A DNA stretch of 64,000 nucleotides from Stenotrophomonas sp. MYb238. Its GTDB lineage: Bacteria; Pseudomonadota; Gammaproteobacteria; Xanthomonadales; Xanthomonadaceae. The translations under genes were made by a program, and so were the position numbers. Positions 34,288 through 43,737 of the stretch are shown piece after piece (position 1 is the stretch's first letter; the number at the start of each line of letters is the position of its first letter). The notes under the pieces were generated by a model, which had not been told where the DNA came from, searched no databases, and saw nothing but the letters and a program-made list of their open reading frames with translations. The stretch is taken from NCBI RefSeq assembly GCF_009496535.1, contig NZ_WIDL01000014.1, positions 1-64,000 of the forward strand. The letters are read 5' to 3'.

Positions 34288-35268
34288 ATGAATGACGTTT
34301 CCTCCCTTTCTCCGCGGCACCGCCCGACGCGCTGGATCGTCGCCGGCCTGCTGCTTGTCGCGCTGTGCGCGGCCGGCGTGTTCGGCTGGCGGGCCTGGCA
34401 GGCGCGCCAGCACCAAGCCGAACGCGACCGCGCCACCGCCAGCCAGCAACTGGCGGCGTTGCAGCAGAGCGTGGAAGCGCTGCGCCGCGACCAGCGCGCC
34501 AACGCGCGCGGCCTGCAGGACGTGGCCGCCACCAACCGCATCCTGCGCGACGAGGTGCTGGGCCTGGGCCAGCGCAACGCGCTGCTGGAAGAGAACGTGG
34601 CGCGCCTGGCCGACCATTCGCGCCAGGGTGCGCAGGCGGTACGCCGCGAGGAAGCCGAACTGCTGCTCAGCCAGGCCCAGCAGCGCCTGGCCTATGCCGG
34701 CGACCTGGACGGCGCGCGGCGCCTCTACGCGCTGGCCGCCGGCGTGCTCGAGGAGATCGACAGCCCTGCCTACCTGAACCTGCGGCAGGCGCTGCTGCAG
34801 GAACGCACCGCGGTCGATGCGCTCGGCCCCGGCGTGCGCGCCCGCACCGCCGGCCAGCTGGCGCAGTGGGCCACCGCGCTGGAAGCGCTGCCCGAACAGG
34901 CCGAACAACCGGCCGACGCGCGCCGGCCGTGGTGGCAGCAGGTGCTTTCGCCGCTGGTGCAGATTCGGCCGGCCGATCCGCAGGTGCTGGTGGCCCGTTC
35001 CGAACGCATCGCCGCCGGCGACGCGCTGCAGATCGAACTGAGCCTGGCCCGCGCCGCGCTGGAACGGGGCGACACCGACGCATGGCAGCAGGCCGTGCAG
35101 CGCATGGACGGCTGGCTGCTGCGGCTGTGGCCGGATTCGCCGCAACGGCGCCGCCAGCGCCAGACACTGGCGGAACTGCGCGGGGCCGACCTGCACATCG
35201 CGCTGCCGGAACTGGGCAGCACCCTGCAGCAACTGCGCGCCATGCGCGACGGGAAGGAGGCACCATGA
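34288..35268 (+). CDS. hemX: HemX-like membrane protein (uroporphyrinogen-III C-methyltransferase-type annotation)
   Basis: 326 residues. A short cytoplasmic N-terminus, one transmembrane helix (about residues 16-34) and a long coiled-coil (about 40-125, with AERDRATASQQLAALQQSVE) lead into the HemX domain, with RREEAELLLSQAQQRLAYAG and AYLNLRQALLQERTAVDAL. Despite the common database name, no methyltransferase motif is visible. The role is likely structural in tetrapyrrole synthesis. The stop overlaps the hemY start (ATGA). Confidence 0.9.
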   Translation: MNDVSSLSPRHRPTRWIVAGLLLVALCAAGVFGWRAWQARQHQAERDRATASQQLAALQQSVEALRRDQRANARGLQDVAATNRILRDEVLGLGQRNALLEENVARLADHSRQGAQAVRREEAELLLSQAQQRLAYAGDLDGARRLYALAAGVLEEIDSPAYLNLRQALLQERTAVDALGPGVRARTAGQLAQWATALEALPEQAEQPADARRPWWQQVLSPLVQIRPADPQVLVARSERIAAGDALQIELSLARAALERGDTDAWQQAVQRMDGWLLRLWPDSPQRRRQRQTLAELRGADLHIALPELGSTLQQLRAMRDGKEAP

Positions 35269-36527
35269 AAGCATTCCGTTGGCTGGTGGTGGTCCTGCTG
35301 GTAGCCGCCATCGGCATCCTCGGCGCGCAATGGCTGGGACAGGAATCGGTGCGCGGCATCGGCGAGGTGATCGTGCGCGCTGGCGGCAACGACTACATCG
35401 CCACCCTGCCGCAGGCGCTGCTGGCGCTGCTGATCGCCGGGTTGCTGCTGTGGCTGCTGTGGACGCTGCTCAGCGCACCGTTCCGCAGCTGGGCGCGCTA
35501 CCGCCGCCGGCAGGGCCGCGCGCGGCTGATCGACGGCCTGCAGGCGCTGGACGGCGGCCAGTGGCAGCGCGCGGAAAAACTGCTGCTCAGCGCCGCCGGC
35601 GAGAAGCAAGTGCGCCCGATCGCGCTGGTCGCGGCGATGCGCGCGGCCGAGGCGCGCGGCGACGCCGCCAGCGCCGGCCACCACCTGCAGCAACTGGGCG
35701 CGCTGGACGCCACCCTGCACGCGTTGCACAGCGCCGAACGCTGGCTGCAGCAGGACAGGCCGCAGCAGGCCATCGACGCGCTGGACCTGCCGGCGATCCA
35801 GCCGCTGCCGCCGCGCGGCCTGTGGCTGCGCACCGAGGCGCTGGCCCGCGCCGGCCGCGCCGAGGAGGCCTATGGCCAGCTCGGCGCGCTGCGCCAGCAG
35901 CAGGCGCTGCCAGCCGATGCCCTGGCCGCGCTGGAGACCCGGCTCGCCCTGCAGATGCTCGACGAGGCCGGGGACGTCAACACCCTGGCCGCGCGCTGGG
36001 AAGTCCTGCCCAAGGCGCTGCGCGCCACGCCGGAGGCCTTGGAGCGCTACGCCTGCCGCGCGGTGGCGCTGAACTGGAACGACGCCGCCCTGCACGGCAT
36101 CGAACAGGCGCTGGACAGCCACTGGGACGAAACCCTGATCGCGCTGTACGGCAATCTGCCGGTGGACAAGCTCGACTCGCGCCGCGCCAGCGCGCAGCGC
36201 TGGCTGCAATCGCATGCGTCCAGCCCCGCGCTGCTGCTGACCCTGGGCCGGCTGGCGCGCGGCCAGGGCCAATGGACCCAGGCCGAGGAATTCCTGCACC
36301 GCGCCATCGCCCAGGGCGCCGGCGCCGACGCCTGGGAGGAACTGGGCGAAGGCTTCGCCGCCGCGGGCGAGGATGCGCTGGCCCGGCAATGCCTGCTCAA
36401 CGCGCTGCATCACCGCCGCGGCCGCGCCACGCAGCCGCTGCAGCGCCGCGACCTGCGCCAGCAGATCCAGGACCAGGCCGTGGCCGAGGAACGCGACGCG
36501 CACGGTTTCCCGCGGTTGCCGGGTTGA
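35265..36527 (+). CDS. hemY: HemY-type TPR membrane protein
   Basis: 420 residues. Two N-terminal transmembrane helices (about residues 5-23 and 45-63) with the HemY_N landmark RAGGNDYIATLPQALLALL precede a cytoplasmic helical region of TPR-like repeats: ALVAAMRAAEARGDAASAGH, LGRLARGQGQWTQAEEFLHR and the C-terminal YACRAV region. This proteobacterial HemY differs from the protoporphyrinogen oxidase HemY of Bacillus. It is encoded immediately after hemX with a four-base overlap. Confidence 0.92.
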   Translation: MKAFRWLVVVLLVAAIGILGAQWLGQESVRGIGEVIVRAGGNDYIATLPQALLALLIAGLLLWLLWTLLSAPFRSWARYRRRQGRARLIDGLQALDGGQWQRAEKLLLSAAGEKQVRPIALVAAMRAAEARGDAASAGHHLQQLGALDATLHALHSAERWLQQDRPQQAIDALDLPAIQPLPPRGLWLRTEALARAGRAEEAYGQLGALRQQQALPADALAALETRLALQMLDEAGDVNTLAARWEVLPKALRATPEALERYACRAVALNWNDAALHGIEQALDSHWDETLIALYGNLPVDKLDSRRASAQRWLQSHASSPALLLTLGRLARGQGQWTQAEEFLHRAIAQGAGADAWEELGEGFAAAGEDALARQCLLNALHHRRGRATQPLQRRDLRQQIQDQAVAEERDAHGFPRLPG

Positions 36528-36550
36528 ACACCGCTCGCTCGAGGACGCCC

Positions 36551-37267
36551 ATGAAGAAACTGGCCGCACTCGCCCTGCTGGTCCTGTGCACCTCGCCCGC
36601 GCTGGCGGAAAGCCGCTACGCGCAGGCGCGCGCACTGGCATTTGATGTCCTGGGCCATCAATACGAAAACGCTCACACTTCCGGCAATGTCTGCGCATTG
36701 GGGCTGCCAACCAAGGCGCAACGCAGCGCCGTCAGCGCCGCACTGGCAAGCGTCGAGCCCCCCTTGCCCGAGTCGCCCGATCCCACGTTCGTTGCGGCCT
36801 TCGTCAACCCGGCCCTGCTGACCGAACGCAGTTGGCTCGATCCACTGATCCTGGCGACCTTCGCCGACGACGTGGCCATGCTCGAACGCATGGAAGCCAG
36901 CGGCCATCCCCTGCAGGAACGCGCTGGCGGTCTGTTGCAGGATGCGGTCCATGCAGGCGCGCGGCAGGTGCTCGATTACCTGCTGGCGCGCGGCGCGGCG
37001 CCTGATGCGACCAACGAGTCCGGCGTCAGCGCCCTGATCGTCGCCGCGGCCAACAACCGGATCGACATGGCCCGCGTCCTGCTCCAGGCCGGCGCCTCAC
37101 CGAACCTCGCGGCCGGCAGCGGCGCCACGGCGCTGCGCTATGCCGTCGGCTGCCGCAACCAACCGATGGTGGACCTGCTGCTGGCGGCCGGCGCCGCGCC
37201 GGACGAGGCCATCCGCCAGTCGGCGATCAAGCGGGACGTGCGGCTGGATGCCGCCAGCGGGCACTGA
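36551..37267 (+). CDS. Exported ankyrin-repeat protein
   Basis: 238 residues from the ATG at 36551. A signal peptide (KKLAALALLVLCTSPALA) is followed by an about 110-residue region with single Cys (VCALGLP) and then ankyrin repeats. ARQVLDYLLARGAAPDATNE, GVSALIVAAANNRIDMARVL and LQAGASPNLAAGSGATALRY are three units. It is a likely periplasmic protein-binding scaffold. It lies 23 bp after hemY and may be co-transcribed, though no heme role is indicated. Confidence 0.82.
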   Translation: MKKLAALALLVLCTSPALAESRYAQARALAFDVLGHQYENAHTSGNVCALGLPTKAQRSAVSAALASVEPPLPESPDPTFVAAFVNPALLTERSWLDPLILATFADDVAMLERMEASGHPLQERAGGLLQDAVHAGARQVLDYLLARGAAPDATNESGVSALIVAAANNRIDMARVLLQAGASPNLAAGSGATALRYAVGCRNQPMVDLLLAAGAAPDEAIRQSAIKRDVRLDAASGH

Positions 37268-37370
37268 CGCCGGTTCACCCGATGGAAGCAGGCGCGGGAT
37301 TCGGCGCGTCACGCAGACCTGTGGGAGCCGCCGCCGGCCCGTGCCGCAGGCCGACAGCCGTCGCCTGCGC

Positions 37371-38651
37371 TCAGCGCTCGACGATCGCCACCACGCCCAT
37401 GCCGCCGGCGGTGCAGATCGACACCAGCGCGCGGCCGCCGCCGCGTTCGGCCAGTTCCTTGGAGACGGTGGCGATGATGCGCGCGCCGGTGGCGGCGAAC
37501 GGATGGCCGGTGGCCAGCGACGAACCCAGCGGATTGATCTTCTCCGGGTCGATGCGGCCCAGCGGCGCATCCAGGCCCAGGCGGTTGCGGCAGTAGTCCT
37601 CGCTTTCCCACGCGCGCAGCGTGCACAGCACCTGCGCGGCGAAGGCCTCGTGGATCTCGTAGATGTCGAAATCCTGCAGGGTCAGGCCGTTGCGCCGGAG
37701 CATCTCCGGTACGGCGATGGTCGGCGCCATCAGCAGGCCTTCGCCGTGCACGAAATCCACCGCCGCCACCTGCGCGTCGCGCAGGTACGCCAGCGGCTCG
37801 TGGCCGTGGGCGCGCGCCCATTCCTCGCTGGCCAGCAGCACCGCGGCGGCGCCGTCGGTCAGCGGCGTGGAGTTGGCGGCGGTGAGCGTGCCGCGGCCGG
37901 AGGTCCTGTCGAACGCCGGCTTCAGCGTGGCCAGCTTCTCCAACGAGGTATCCGGGCGCAGGATGTTGTCGCGCTCCACGCCGCGGAACGGCGCGATCAG
38001 GTCGCCGAAGAAGCCGCGTTCGTAGGCGGCGGCCAGTTTCCGGTGCGAGGACACCGCCCATTCGTCCTGCGAATCGCGCGAGATGTTCCACTGCTTGGCC
38101 ATGTCCTCGCAGTGGTCGCCCATGCTCTTGCCGGTGCGCGGCTCGGCCACGCCCGGGAACTCGGGCTTGAGCTCGGACAGGCGGAAGCCGGACAGCAGCG
38201 CCTTGACCTTGTCGCCGGTCGACTTGGCGCGGTTGGCGGCCAGCAGGCGCCCGCGCAGCTTCTTGCCATAGACGATCGGCACGTCGGAAGTGGTGTCCGA
38301 ACCGCCGCCGATGCCCGAGTCGATCTGGCCCAAGGCGATCTTGTTGGCCACGGTGATGATGCTGTCCAGCGAGGTGCCGCAAGCGCGCTGCAGGGTGATG
38401 CCCGGGGTCAGCGGCGACAGCCCGGAGGACAGCGCGGCCTCGCGGCCGAGGTTCCAGTCGCTGGGGTGTTTGATCACCGCGCCCATCGCCACTTCGCCCA
38501 GCTGCTGCCCGTGCAGGCCGAAGCGCTCGACCAGCGCGCCGAGCGTGCGCACCGACATGCCGAGGTTGCCGACATCCGCGTAGGCGGTGTTCTGGCGGCA
38601 GAACGGAATGCGGACACCACCGAGAATGGCGACGGGACGGGCGCTGGACAT
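37371..38651 (-). CDS. Acetyl-CoA C-acetyltransferase / 3-ketoacyl-CoA thiolase
   Basis: 426 residues. It condenses or cleaves acyl-CoA via an active-site Cys91 (ITLQRACGTSLDS); the catalytic His (SLATGHPFAATGAR) and the C-terminal Cys (VSICTAGGMGV) are present. It has long insertions, such as KKLRGRLLAANRAKSTGDK, as in FadI-type thiolases, making it longer than the typical 390-residue biosynthetic thiolase. Direction (beta-oxidation or ketogenesis) cannot be settled. No FadJ partner is adjacent. Confidence 0.92.
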   Translation of the reverse strand: MSSARPVAILGGVRIPFCRQNTAYADVGNLGMSVRTLGALVERFGLHGQQLGEVAMGAVIKHPSDWNLGREAALSSGLSPLTPGITLQRACGTSLDSIITVANKIALGQIDSGIGGGSDTTSDVPIVYGKKLRGRLLAANRAKSTGDKVKALLSGFRLSELKPEFPGVAEPRTGKSMGDHCEDMAKQWNISRDSQDEWAVSSHRKLAAAYERGFFGDLIAPFRGVERDNILRPDTSLEKLATLKPAFDRTSGRGTLTAANSTPLTDGAAAVLLASEEWARAHGHEPLAYLRDAQVAAVDFVHGEGLLMAPTIAVPEMLRRNGLTLQDFDIYEIHEAFAAQVLCTLRAWESEDYCRNRLGLDAPLGRIDPEKINPLGSSLATGHPFAATGARIIATVSKELAERGGGRALVSICTAGGMGVVAIVER

Positions 38652-38758
38652 GCGGTTACCTGGGGCTGATGGGGGAAGGCGACGCGGACCTGCCTGCGGC
38701 AGCAGGCATAATGGACATCGAGTGTAGCTTCGAGCCCGTGACGGGCCAACCGCGAACC

Positions 38759-39646
38759 ATGAGCATTTCCAACCCCGACATGAACGCACTGGGCGTGATG
38801 GCGCTGGAACTGGCCGGCGGCCAGCAGCCCGGACGCACCGCGCTGCCTGCCGGCCAGGCCGGCGAACTGGCCGCGCTGGTGGGCCGAGACCTGGCCAGGC
38901 TGGTGCCGCAGGCCAGCGGGCTGGACCTAGTGCTGGCCGCGGCGCATTTCGATCCGGCCGAGGTGCTGCGCCCGGGCTGGCCGGTCCACCGGCGCCTGGA
39001 AGAGCTGCAGATGCGCGCGCCCGGCCGCAACCAGGGGCCGCGCCTGCTCGCCTTCGGTGCCGACGCGTCCGGCGACGTGCCGCTGCCCCTGCAGGCCGAT
39101 GCCGCGCTCGCCGGCGGCGGCCTGCGCGTCCTGCCGTTCGTGCTGACCGGCAGCGATGCCGCCCTGCTGGCCGAGACCCGCGACGCGCTGGAAGAGGTGC
39201 TGCTGGCCAACGGCATGGCCCAGGCCGATACCGCGTTGCTGGCGCATACCGCCTTCGACGCGCAGATCGAGCACGCGCGCTATTTCACCGTCAACGACCT
39301 GGCCGCGATGATGGCCATGCAGTACGACAACCAGGGCCTGGCCGGACTGTGGCCGCTGCTGGAGACGGCGATGTTCTCGCCGGAGCGCGAGCAGTGGCTG
39401 GACGCCGCGCCCGAACCGCTGCTGCGCTATGCCGGCAGCGAGGTGCGCATGGCCCTGTTCGATCCGGCTGGCTGGTGCGCGCACTACGCCCAGGACCGGA
39501 ACGACTGCGATCGCCTGCAGCGCATCTACGAGCAGTACCTGATGCGCCAGCGGCAGATGGCCGCGGTGCTCGAGGCGCATGGCATGGACGTGCTGTACGT
39601 GCACGTCGAGGCCGGCCAGGACGCGCGCGCGGCGATGGCGCGCTGA
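38759..39646 (+). CDS. Hypothetical cytosolic protein
   Basis: 295 residues from the ATG at 38759. No signal or transmembrane segment. Mixed alpha/beta with LARLVPQASGLDLVLAAAHF, FDPAEVLRPGWPVHRRLEEL, and ARYFTVNDLAAMMAMQYDNQ. It is similar in feel to proteins conserved in Xanthomonadaceae without a named domain; I cannot assign a function. It is divergent from the thiolase gene and is followed by a strong bidirectional terminator. Confidence 0.75.
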   Translation: MSISNPDMNALGVMALELAGGQQPGRTALPAGQAGELAALVGRDLARLVPQASGLDLVLAAAHFDPAEVLRPGWPVHRRLEELQMRAPGRNQGPRLLAFGADASGDVPLPLQADAALAGGGLRVLPFVLTGSDAALLAETRDALEEVLLANGMAQADTALLAHTAFDAQIEHARYFTVNDLAAMMAMQYDNQGLAGLWPLLETAMFSPEREQWLDAAPEPLLRYAGSEVRMALFDPAGWCAHYAQDRNDCDRLQRIYEQYLMRQRQMAAVLEAHGMDVLYVHVEAGQDARAAMAR

Positions 39647-39682
39647 GGGCCGGGCAAGCGCCGACGCCCACCTGCTTCGAAC

Positions 39683-39712
39683 GGAAAACGCCGGCATCCG
39701 CCGGCGTTTTCC
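39683..39712. terminator. Bidirectional terminator
   Basis: Arms GGAAAACGCCGGC (39683-39695) and GCCGGCGTTTTCC (39700-39712), ATCC loop. Serves the convergent hypothetical gene and the first sodC gene. Confidence 0.9.
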
Positions 39713-39731
39713 CTGCGTGCGGCGGGTGGCC

Positions 39732-40346
39732 TTACTCGGCCTTGGCGATCACCGCGCAGGCCAGGCGCGCGCCGGCGTTGCCGGTCGGCTGGCTGTGGTA
39801 GTCGTCCGGGTCGGCATGGACGATCAGGCCGCGGCCGATGATGTCGAAGGCGTCGCCCTTGCCGGCGTTGACGTTGCTCGACACCGGGCCGTCGACGTGG
39901 GCGTTGCCCTGCGCGTCGGCGACGATGTTGGGCATGTCGCCGCCATGGTGCGCGGCCGCGTCGATGCTGCCGTGCTTGGCGTCGCCCGGGTTGAAGTGGC
40001 CGCCGGCGCTGGTGCCGTCCGGTGCGCTGCAATCGCCCTTCTCGTGGATGTGGAAGCCGTGCTCGCTGCCCGGCTTCAGCCCGCTGATGTCGCCGCTGGC
40101 ATGCAGCCTGCCGTCCACGACGGTGAAGCGGATGCTGCCCTTCACCGTGCTGTCCTTGGTCGGCTGCAGGTCGGCCATGGCCACCGCGGCGTCCATTGCC
40201 GGCGGAGCGGCGGGGGCGGCGGCCGGTGCGGCAACCGGAGTGTCGGACGCGGTATCGGCCGGCGTTGCGGCGGGCTCGGCGCCCTGTTTGCAGGCGCTCA
40301 GCGCCAGTGCGCTGGCGAGGAACAGGCTGGTGTGGATCAAACGCAT
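39732..40346 (-). CDS. sodC: Cu,Zn superoxide dismutase lipoprotein (copy 1)
   Basis: 204 residues from the ATG at 40346. A lipoprotein signal with lipobox LSAC (Cys near residue 19) is followed by an Ala/Pro-rich linker (about 20-55), then the SodC beta-barrel. Metal ligands are seen in HGFHIHEKGDCS, GGHFNPGDAKHG and DDYHSQPTGNAGAR; disulfide cysteines are C in GDCS and in RLACAVI. It detoxifies superoxide in the periplasm. A second SodC lies 44 bp upstream on the same strand. Confidence 0.94.
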   Translation of the reverse strand: MRLIHTSLFLASALALSACKQGAEPAATPADTASDTPVAAPAAAPAAPPAMDAAVAMADLQPTKDSTVKGSIRFTVVDGRLHASGDISGLKPGSEHGFHIHEKGDCSAPDGTSAGGHFNPGDAKHGSIDAAAHHGGDMPNIVADAQGNAHVDGPVSSNVNAGKGDAFDIIGRGLIVHADPDDYHSQPTGNAGARLACAVIAKAE

Positions 40347-40390
40347 CGTCGTACTCCCTTCGTTGGACTGGATCGGCCGGATCGCCGCAT

Positions 40391-40960
40391 TCAGCGGGTG
40401 ACGCGGATCACGCCGCAGGCGATCCGGGCGCCGGCGTTGCCCGCCGGCTGGCTGTGGTAGTCGTCGGCGTCGGCATGGACCACCAGGGCGCGGCCGGCGA
40501 TGTCGTTGGCTGCGCTCCCGCCAAGGGTAACCCCGCGCAGGTGTACGTCCACGTGTACGACGCCCTCGGCGTTGACCTGCAGGTTGTCCATGTCGCCGGC
40601 ATGGTGCGCGTTGTTGCCGGCGCGACCGTGCGGCTGGGCCGCGGGGTTGAAATGGCCGCCGGCGCTGCTGGCGTCGACCGCGCTGCAGTCGCCCTTCTCG
40701 TGCACGTGGAACGCCGCCTGCCTGCCGCGCGGAAGGCTGCCGATCACGCCGGTGATGTGCACGCCGCCGGCTTCCGGCACCAGCACCACCCGGCCGCTGA
40801 CCAGGCTGGCCGATGCCGGCGCGAGGTTCGCTTCGGCCATCTGCGCGGTGCTGACCGCCGGTGGCGCCGGCGGCGCTTCCGGCCTGGCCGGCGCATGGGT
40901 GCCGCAGGCGGCCAGCAGGGCTGTGCCGGCGAGGGCCGTCAGAGGTAGGCGAAGATGCAT
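40391..40960 (-). CDS. sodC: Cu,Zn superoxide dismutase lipoprotein (copy 2)
   Basis: 189 residues. The signal with lipobox LLAAC is followed by a Pro/Ala linker. Metal-binding landmarks match copy 1: AAFHVHEKGDCSAVD, GGHFNPAAQPHG, HHAGDMDN and DADDYHSQPAGNAGAR. The core is clearly related to copy 1 but well diverged (for example AGRALVVHADADDYHS against IGRGLIVHADPDDYHS), so the tandem duplication is old. All metal ligands appear conserved, so both are probably active. Confidence 0.93.
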   Translation of the reverse strand: MHLRLPLTALAGTALLAACGTHAPARPEAPPAPPAVSTAQMAEANLAPASASLVSGRVVLVPEAGGVHITGVIGSLPRGRQAAFHVHEKGDCSAVDASSAGGHFNPAAQPHGRAGNNAHHAGDMDNLQVNAEGVVHVDVHLRGVTLGGSAANDIAGRALVVHADADDYHSQPAGNAGARIACGVIRVTR

Positions 40961-41110
40961 GGCGGGCTCCTGAACATTTGCCGCAAGCGTACTGCCTCGG
41001 ACGAAAAAATCCTCGCATGCATCGGTGTCGCCGGCTCGTGCCGTCGACCGCTCGCCGCACGATTACCGCTGCGGGTCGACCAGAACGCCAAGCGACGCGC
41101 CGTCCCGCCG

Positions 41111-43579
41111 CTACCTCGCTCCGGCGGCGTTCTTCCCGGCGTCTTCGACCTTGGCCAGCGTCTCGCGCACGCTGCGCAGCGGATCTTCGCGCCCGTCGCC
41201 GTACACGGCACGCATCGCCGCCAGCGCGGCCTGGGCATGGACGCGCGCGCCAACGATATCTCCAAGCGCGAGTTCGGCCTCGGCCAGGCCACGCAGGATC
41301 TCGGCGGTGACCGGGTGATCGCGCGACAGCGTCCGCTCCGCGATTTCCAGCAGCGCGCGCTGCTCCTGTTGCGACTCCCGCGTGCGGCCCGCCGCCAGCA
41401 GCCAGTTGGCGTGGTTGTGGCGGTTGACCAGGGTATCCAGCGACTCGGGGCCCGAGTGGGCGATGCTCCACTCCATCGCGGCGCGGTAGTGGGGCCCGGA
41501 TTCCTCCAGCTTGCCCTGCTGGCGCAGCGCGCCGGCGAGCATGCCGCGGGCGAAGGCGGTGTAGCTGTTGTTTTCCCCGTACAGGCGCCGATACGCGCCC
41601 ACCACCTGCTGCAGCTGGACCTCGGCCGCGGCGAAATCGCGCTGGTACAGGTAGGCGATGGCGAGGTCGCGGCGGGTGACCAGGGTGAGCGGATGGTCGG
41701 GGCCTTCCAGGCGCGCACGGCGCTGGACGAGGTCGCGCAGCATTGCGATGGCCTGCCGTTGCCCGCCGGTGCTGGAAAGCACGTTGGCGAGCCGCTTTTC
41801 CGCATCCAGCCGGTACGGGTCGTCCGCGGGCAGCAGGCGCGCGAGTCCTTCCTCCGCCGCGCGTGCCTCGCGCAACGCCGCGTCCGGAAGCCCGAGGTCG
41901 ATGAGCACCATCGCCCGGCGCGACTGCATGTCGTGGGCGAGCCAGAGGTGCTCGGGCTTGCCGCTCCGCGCCCTCTCGATGCCTTCGGCGAGCAGCGCGT
42001 CGGCTTCCTTGTGTTTTCCGGCTCCCACCAGCGCATCGCCCAGCACCTGGGTCGCACGCAGATACTGGAACTCGAGCCGGTCCGGATGCCTGCCGGCCAG
42101 TTCGCGCACCGCCTGCAGGTGCGCCACGGTGAGCCCGAACTCGGCCAGGTGGTTCTGGTTGATGCCGATGAGCAGTTCCATGTCGGCCAGGATGTCCGGG
42201 TAGGCGGCCAGCTCCCGCGACGCACGCCTGGAAGCGTCGTCGAGCACGCGCAGCATCAGCGTCTTGTCCAGGTCCTGCGAGATCGCCGGATCGACGCTGT
42301 CCAGCACCGAGGCCAAGAACTCCGACGTCACTTTCGCCCGCGCCGCTTCCTGGCGCGCTTCGCGCAGCGACCAGGCGGTCGCCGCCAGGCCCGCGACCAG
42401 CGCCGCCGCGACCATGCACGACGCCGCCACCGCCAGCCGGTTGCGGCGCACGAACGTCCGCAGGGCCAGCCATCGCGCCGGGCCGGCGGCATGCGGCGGA
42501 TAGTGGGAAAGCCAGCGCCGCAGGTCTTCCAGCAGCGACGACACCGATGCGTAGCGCGCGGCGCGTTCGGGCTGCAACGCCTTGAGGGCGATCGCGTCGA
42601 CGCCGTCGCGCAGTTCGCGCCGCAGCCTGCCCGGCGTGCTGCCGCGCAGCGCCGCCAGCTCCCTCTGGCGCGGCACCGGCTGTGCCCGCAGGTACCGCGA
42701 AGGGGCGACGAGGGCGCTGCTTTCCGGGCGGCTGCCGCAGGCCAGTTCGTACAGCAGGGCACCCAGCGAATACACGTCGCTGCGCGCATCGATGCCGCTG
42801 CCCGGGTCGGCCTGCTCCGGACTCATGTAACCGGGCGTGCCGCCGCCGACCGTTTCCGCCGTGCCTTCGGTTTCCATGGCGATGCCGAAATCGATGATTT
42901 TCGGCAGGGGCTGTCCATCGACCTCGGCGACCAGGATGTTGCCCGGTTTCAGGTCGCGATGGATCACGCCCTTCTGGTGCGCGTGCTGCACGCCCTCACC
43001 AGCCTTGACCAGCAGTTCGATGCGCTGGCGCAGGTCCAGCGCGTTCTCGTCGCACCATCTGGAGAGGGGTTGGCCATGGATGTATTCCATCACCAGCCAC
43101 GCATGGCCATCCTCCTCGACGCCGGCGTCGTGGATCTGCGCGATGGCCGGGTGCTGCATCTGCGCCAGCAGCCGGCATTCGTACTCGAAATGACCGTGGC
43201 GGCGCGCATCCACCAGGGCCGCCGCGCGCACCAGCTTGAGCGCGACCTCGCGCTCGTAGGCCCCGTCCGCGCGCCGCGCCAAGTAGACGCGCCCCATGCC
43301 GCCCGAGCCGATCATCCGCTCCACCGCCCACGGGCCGAAACGCGTCCCGGGCGCGACGTCCAGATCGCTGGCCCGCACGACCGTCTCGACCACGCGTCGC
43401 AACGGGGCATGCAGGCGCGTGGCATCGGTATCGGCGGCGATCAGCGCCAGCAGTTCGCGCTGCAGCTCCGGATCGTCGCCGGCCTGCGAGTGCACGAAGG
43501 TGATCCGTTCGGATTCGGGAAGCTCCGTGGCGCGGTGGAACAGCTCGGTCAGACGGTTCCAGGCATCGGCGTTCAACAT
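41111..43579 (-). CDS. Serine/threonine protein kinase with TPR-like C-terminal domain
   Basis: 822 residues. The N-terminal region (about residues 1-80) is followed by a Hanks-type kinase: glycine loop IGSGGMGRVYLARR, catalytic VALKLV lysine, HRDLKPGN loop, DFG (KIIDFGIAM) and GTPGYMSPEQ. One transmembrane helix (about 385-410, LAVAASCMVAAALVAGLAA) leads to a periplasmic TPR-like domain of about 400 residues, rich in paired helices. Such kinases often accompany an ECF sigma factor, but none is seen. Substrate unknown. Confidence 0.93.
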   Translation of the reverse strand: MLNADAWNRLTELFHRATELPESERITFVHSQAGDDPELQRELLALIAADTDATRLHAPLRRVVETVVRASDLDVAPGTRFGPWAVERMIGSGGMGRVYLARRADGAYEREVALKLVRAAALVDARRHGHFEYECRLLAQMQHPAIAQIHDAGVEEDGHAWLVMEYIHGQPLSRWCDENALDLRQRIELLVKAGEGVQHAHQKGVIHRDLKPGNILVAEVDGQPLPKIIDFGIAMETEGTAETVGGGTPGYMSPEQADPGSGIDARSDVYSLGALLYELACGSRPESSALVAPSRYLRAQPVPRQRELAALRGSTPGRLRRELRDGVDAIALKALQPERAARYASVSSLLEDLRRWLSHYPPHAAGPARWLALRTFVRRNRLAVAASCMVAAALVAGLAATAWSLREARQEAARAKVTSEFLASVLDSVDPAISQDLDKTLMLRVLDDASRRASRELAAYPDILADMELLIGINQNHLAEFGLTVAHLQAVRELAGRHPDRLEFQYLRATQVLGDALVGAGKHKEADALLAEGIERARSGKPEHLWLAHDMQSRRAMVLIDLGLPDAALREARAAEEGLARLLPADDPYRLDAEKRLANVLSSTGGQRQAIAMLRDLVQRRARLEGPDHPLTLVTRRDLAIAYLYQRDFAAAEVQLQQVVGAYRRLYGENNSYTAFARGMLAGALRQQGKLEESGPHYRAAMEWSIAHSGPESLDTLVNRHNHANWLLAAGRTRESQQEQRALLEIAERTLSRDHPVTAEILRGLAEAELALGDIVGARVHAQAALAAMRAVYGDGREDPLRSVRETLAKVEDAGKNAAGAR

Positions 43580-43737
43580 GGCGGCCGCTTCGCAGGCCCG
43601 GCGCGGCCGCAGGGCTCCAGCGGCAGCCCATCCGGCACGCGCCGGACGATGCCCGCGATGTCCGAAGGTGGCATCTGCGTCCCCATCGGGGGCCGATCAT
43701 ACACGGCCCCTCCGGCCTGCCCGGAGTGACCGGATGC

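Noticed and set aside
39732-42473. A 913-codon open frame on the minus strand
   Set aside because: Only the last 205 codons (from 40346) are real (sodC). The rest is a shadow over the second sodC and the kinase gene, produced by high GC.
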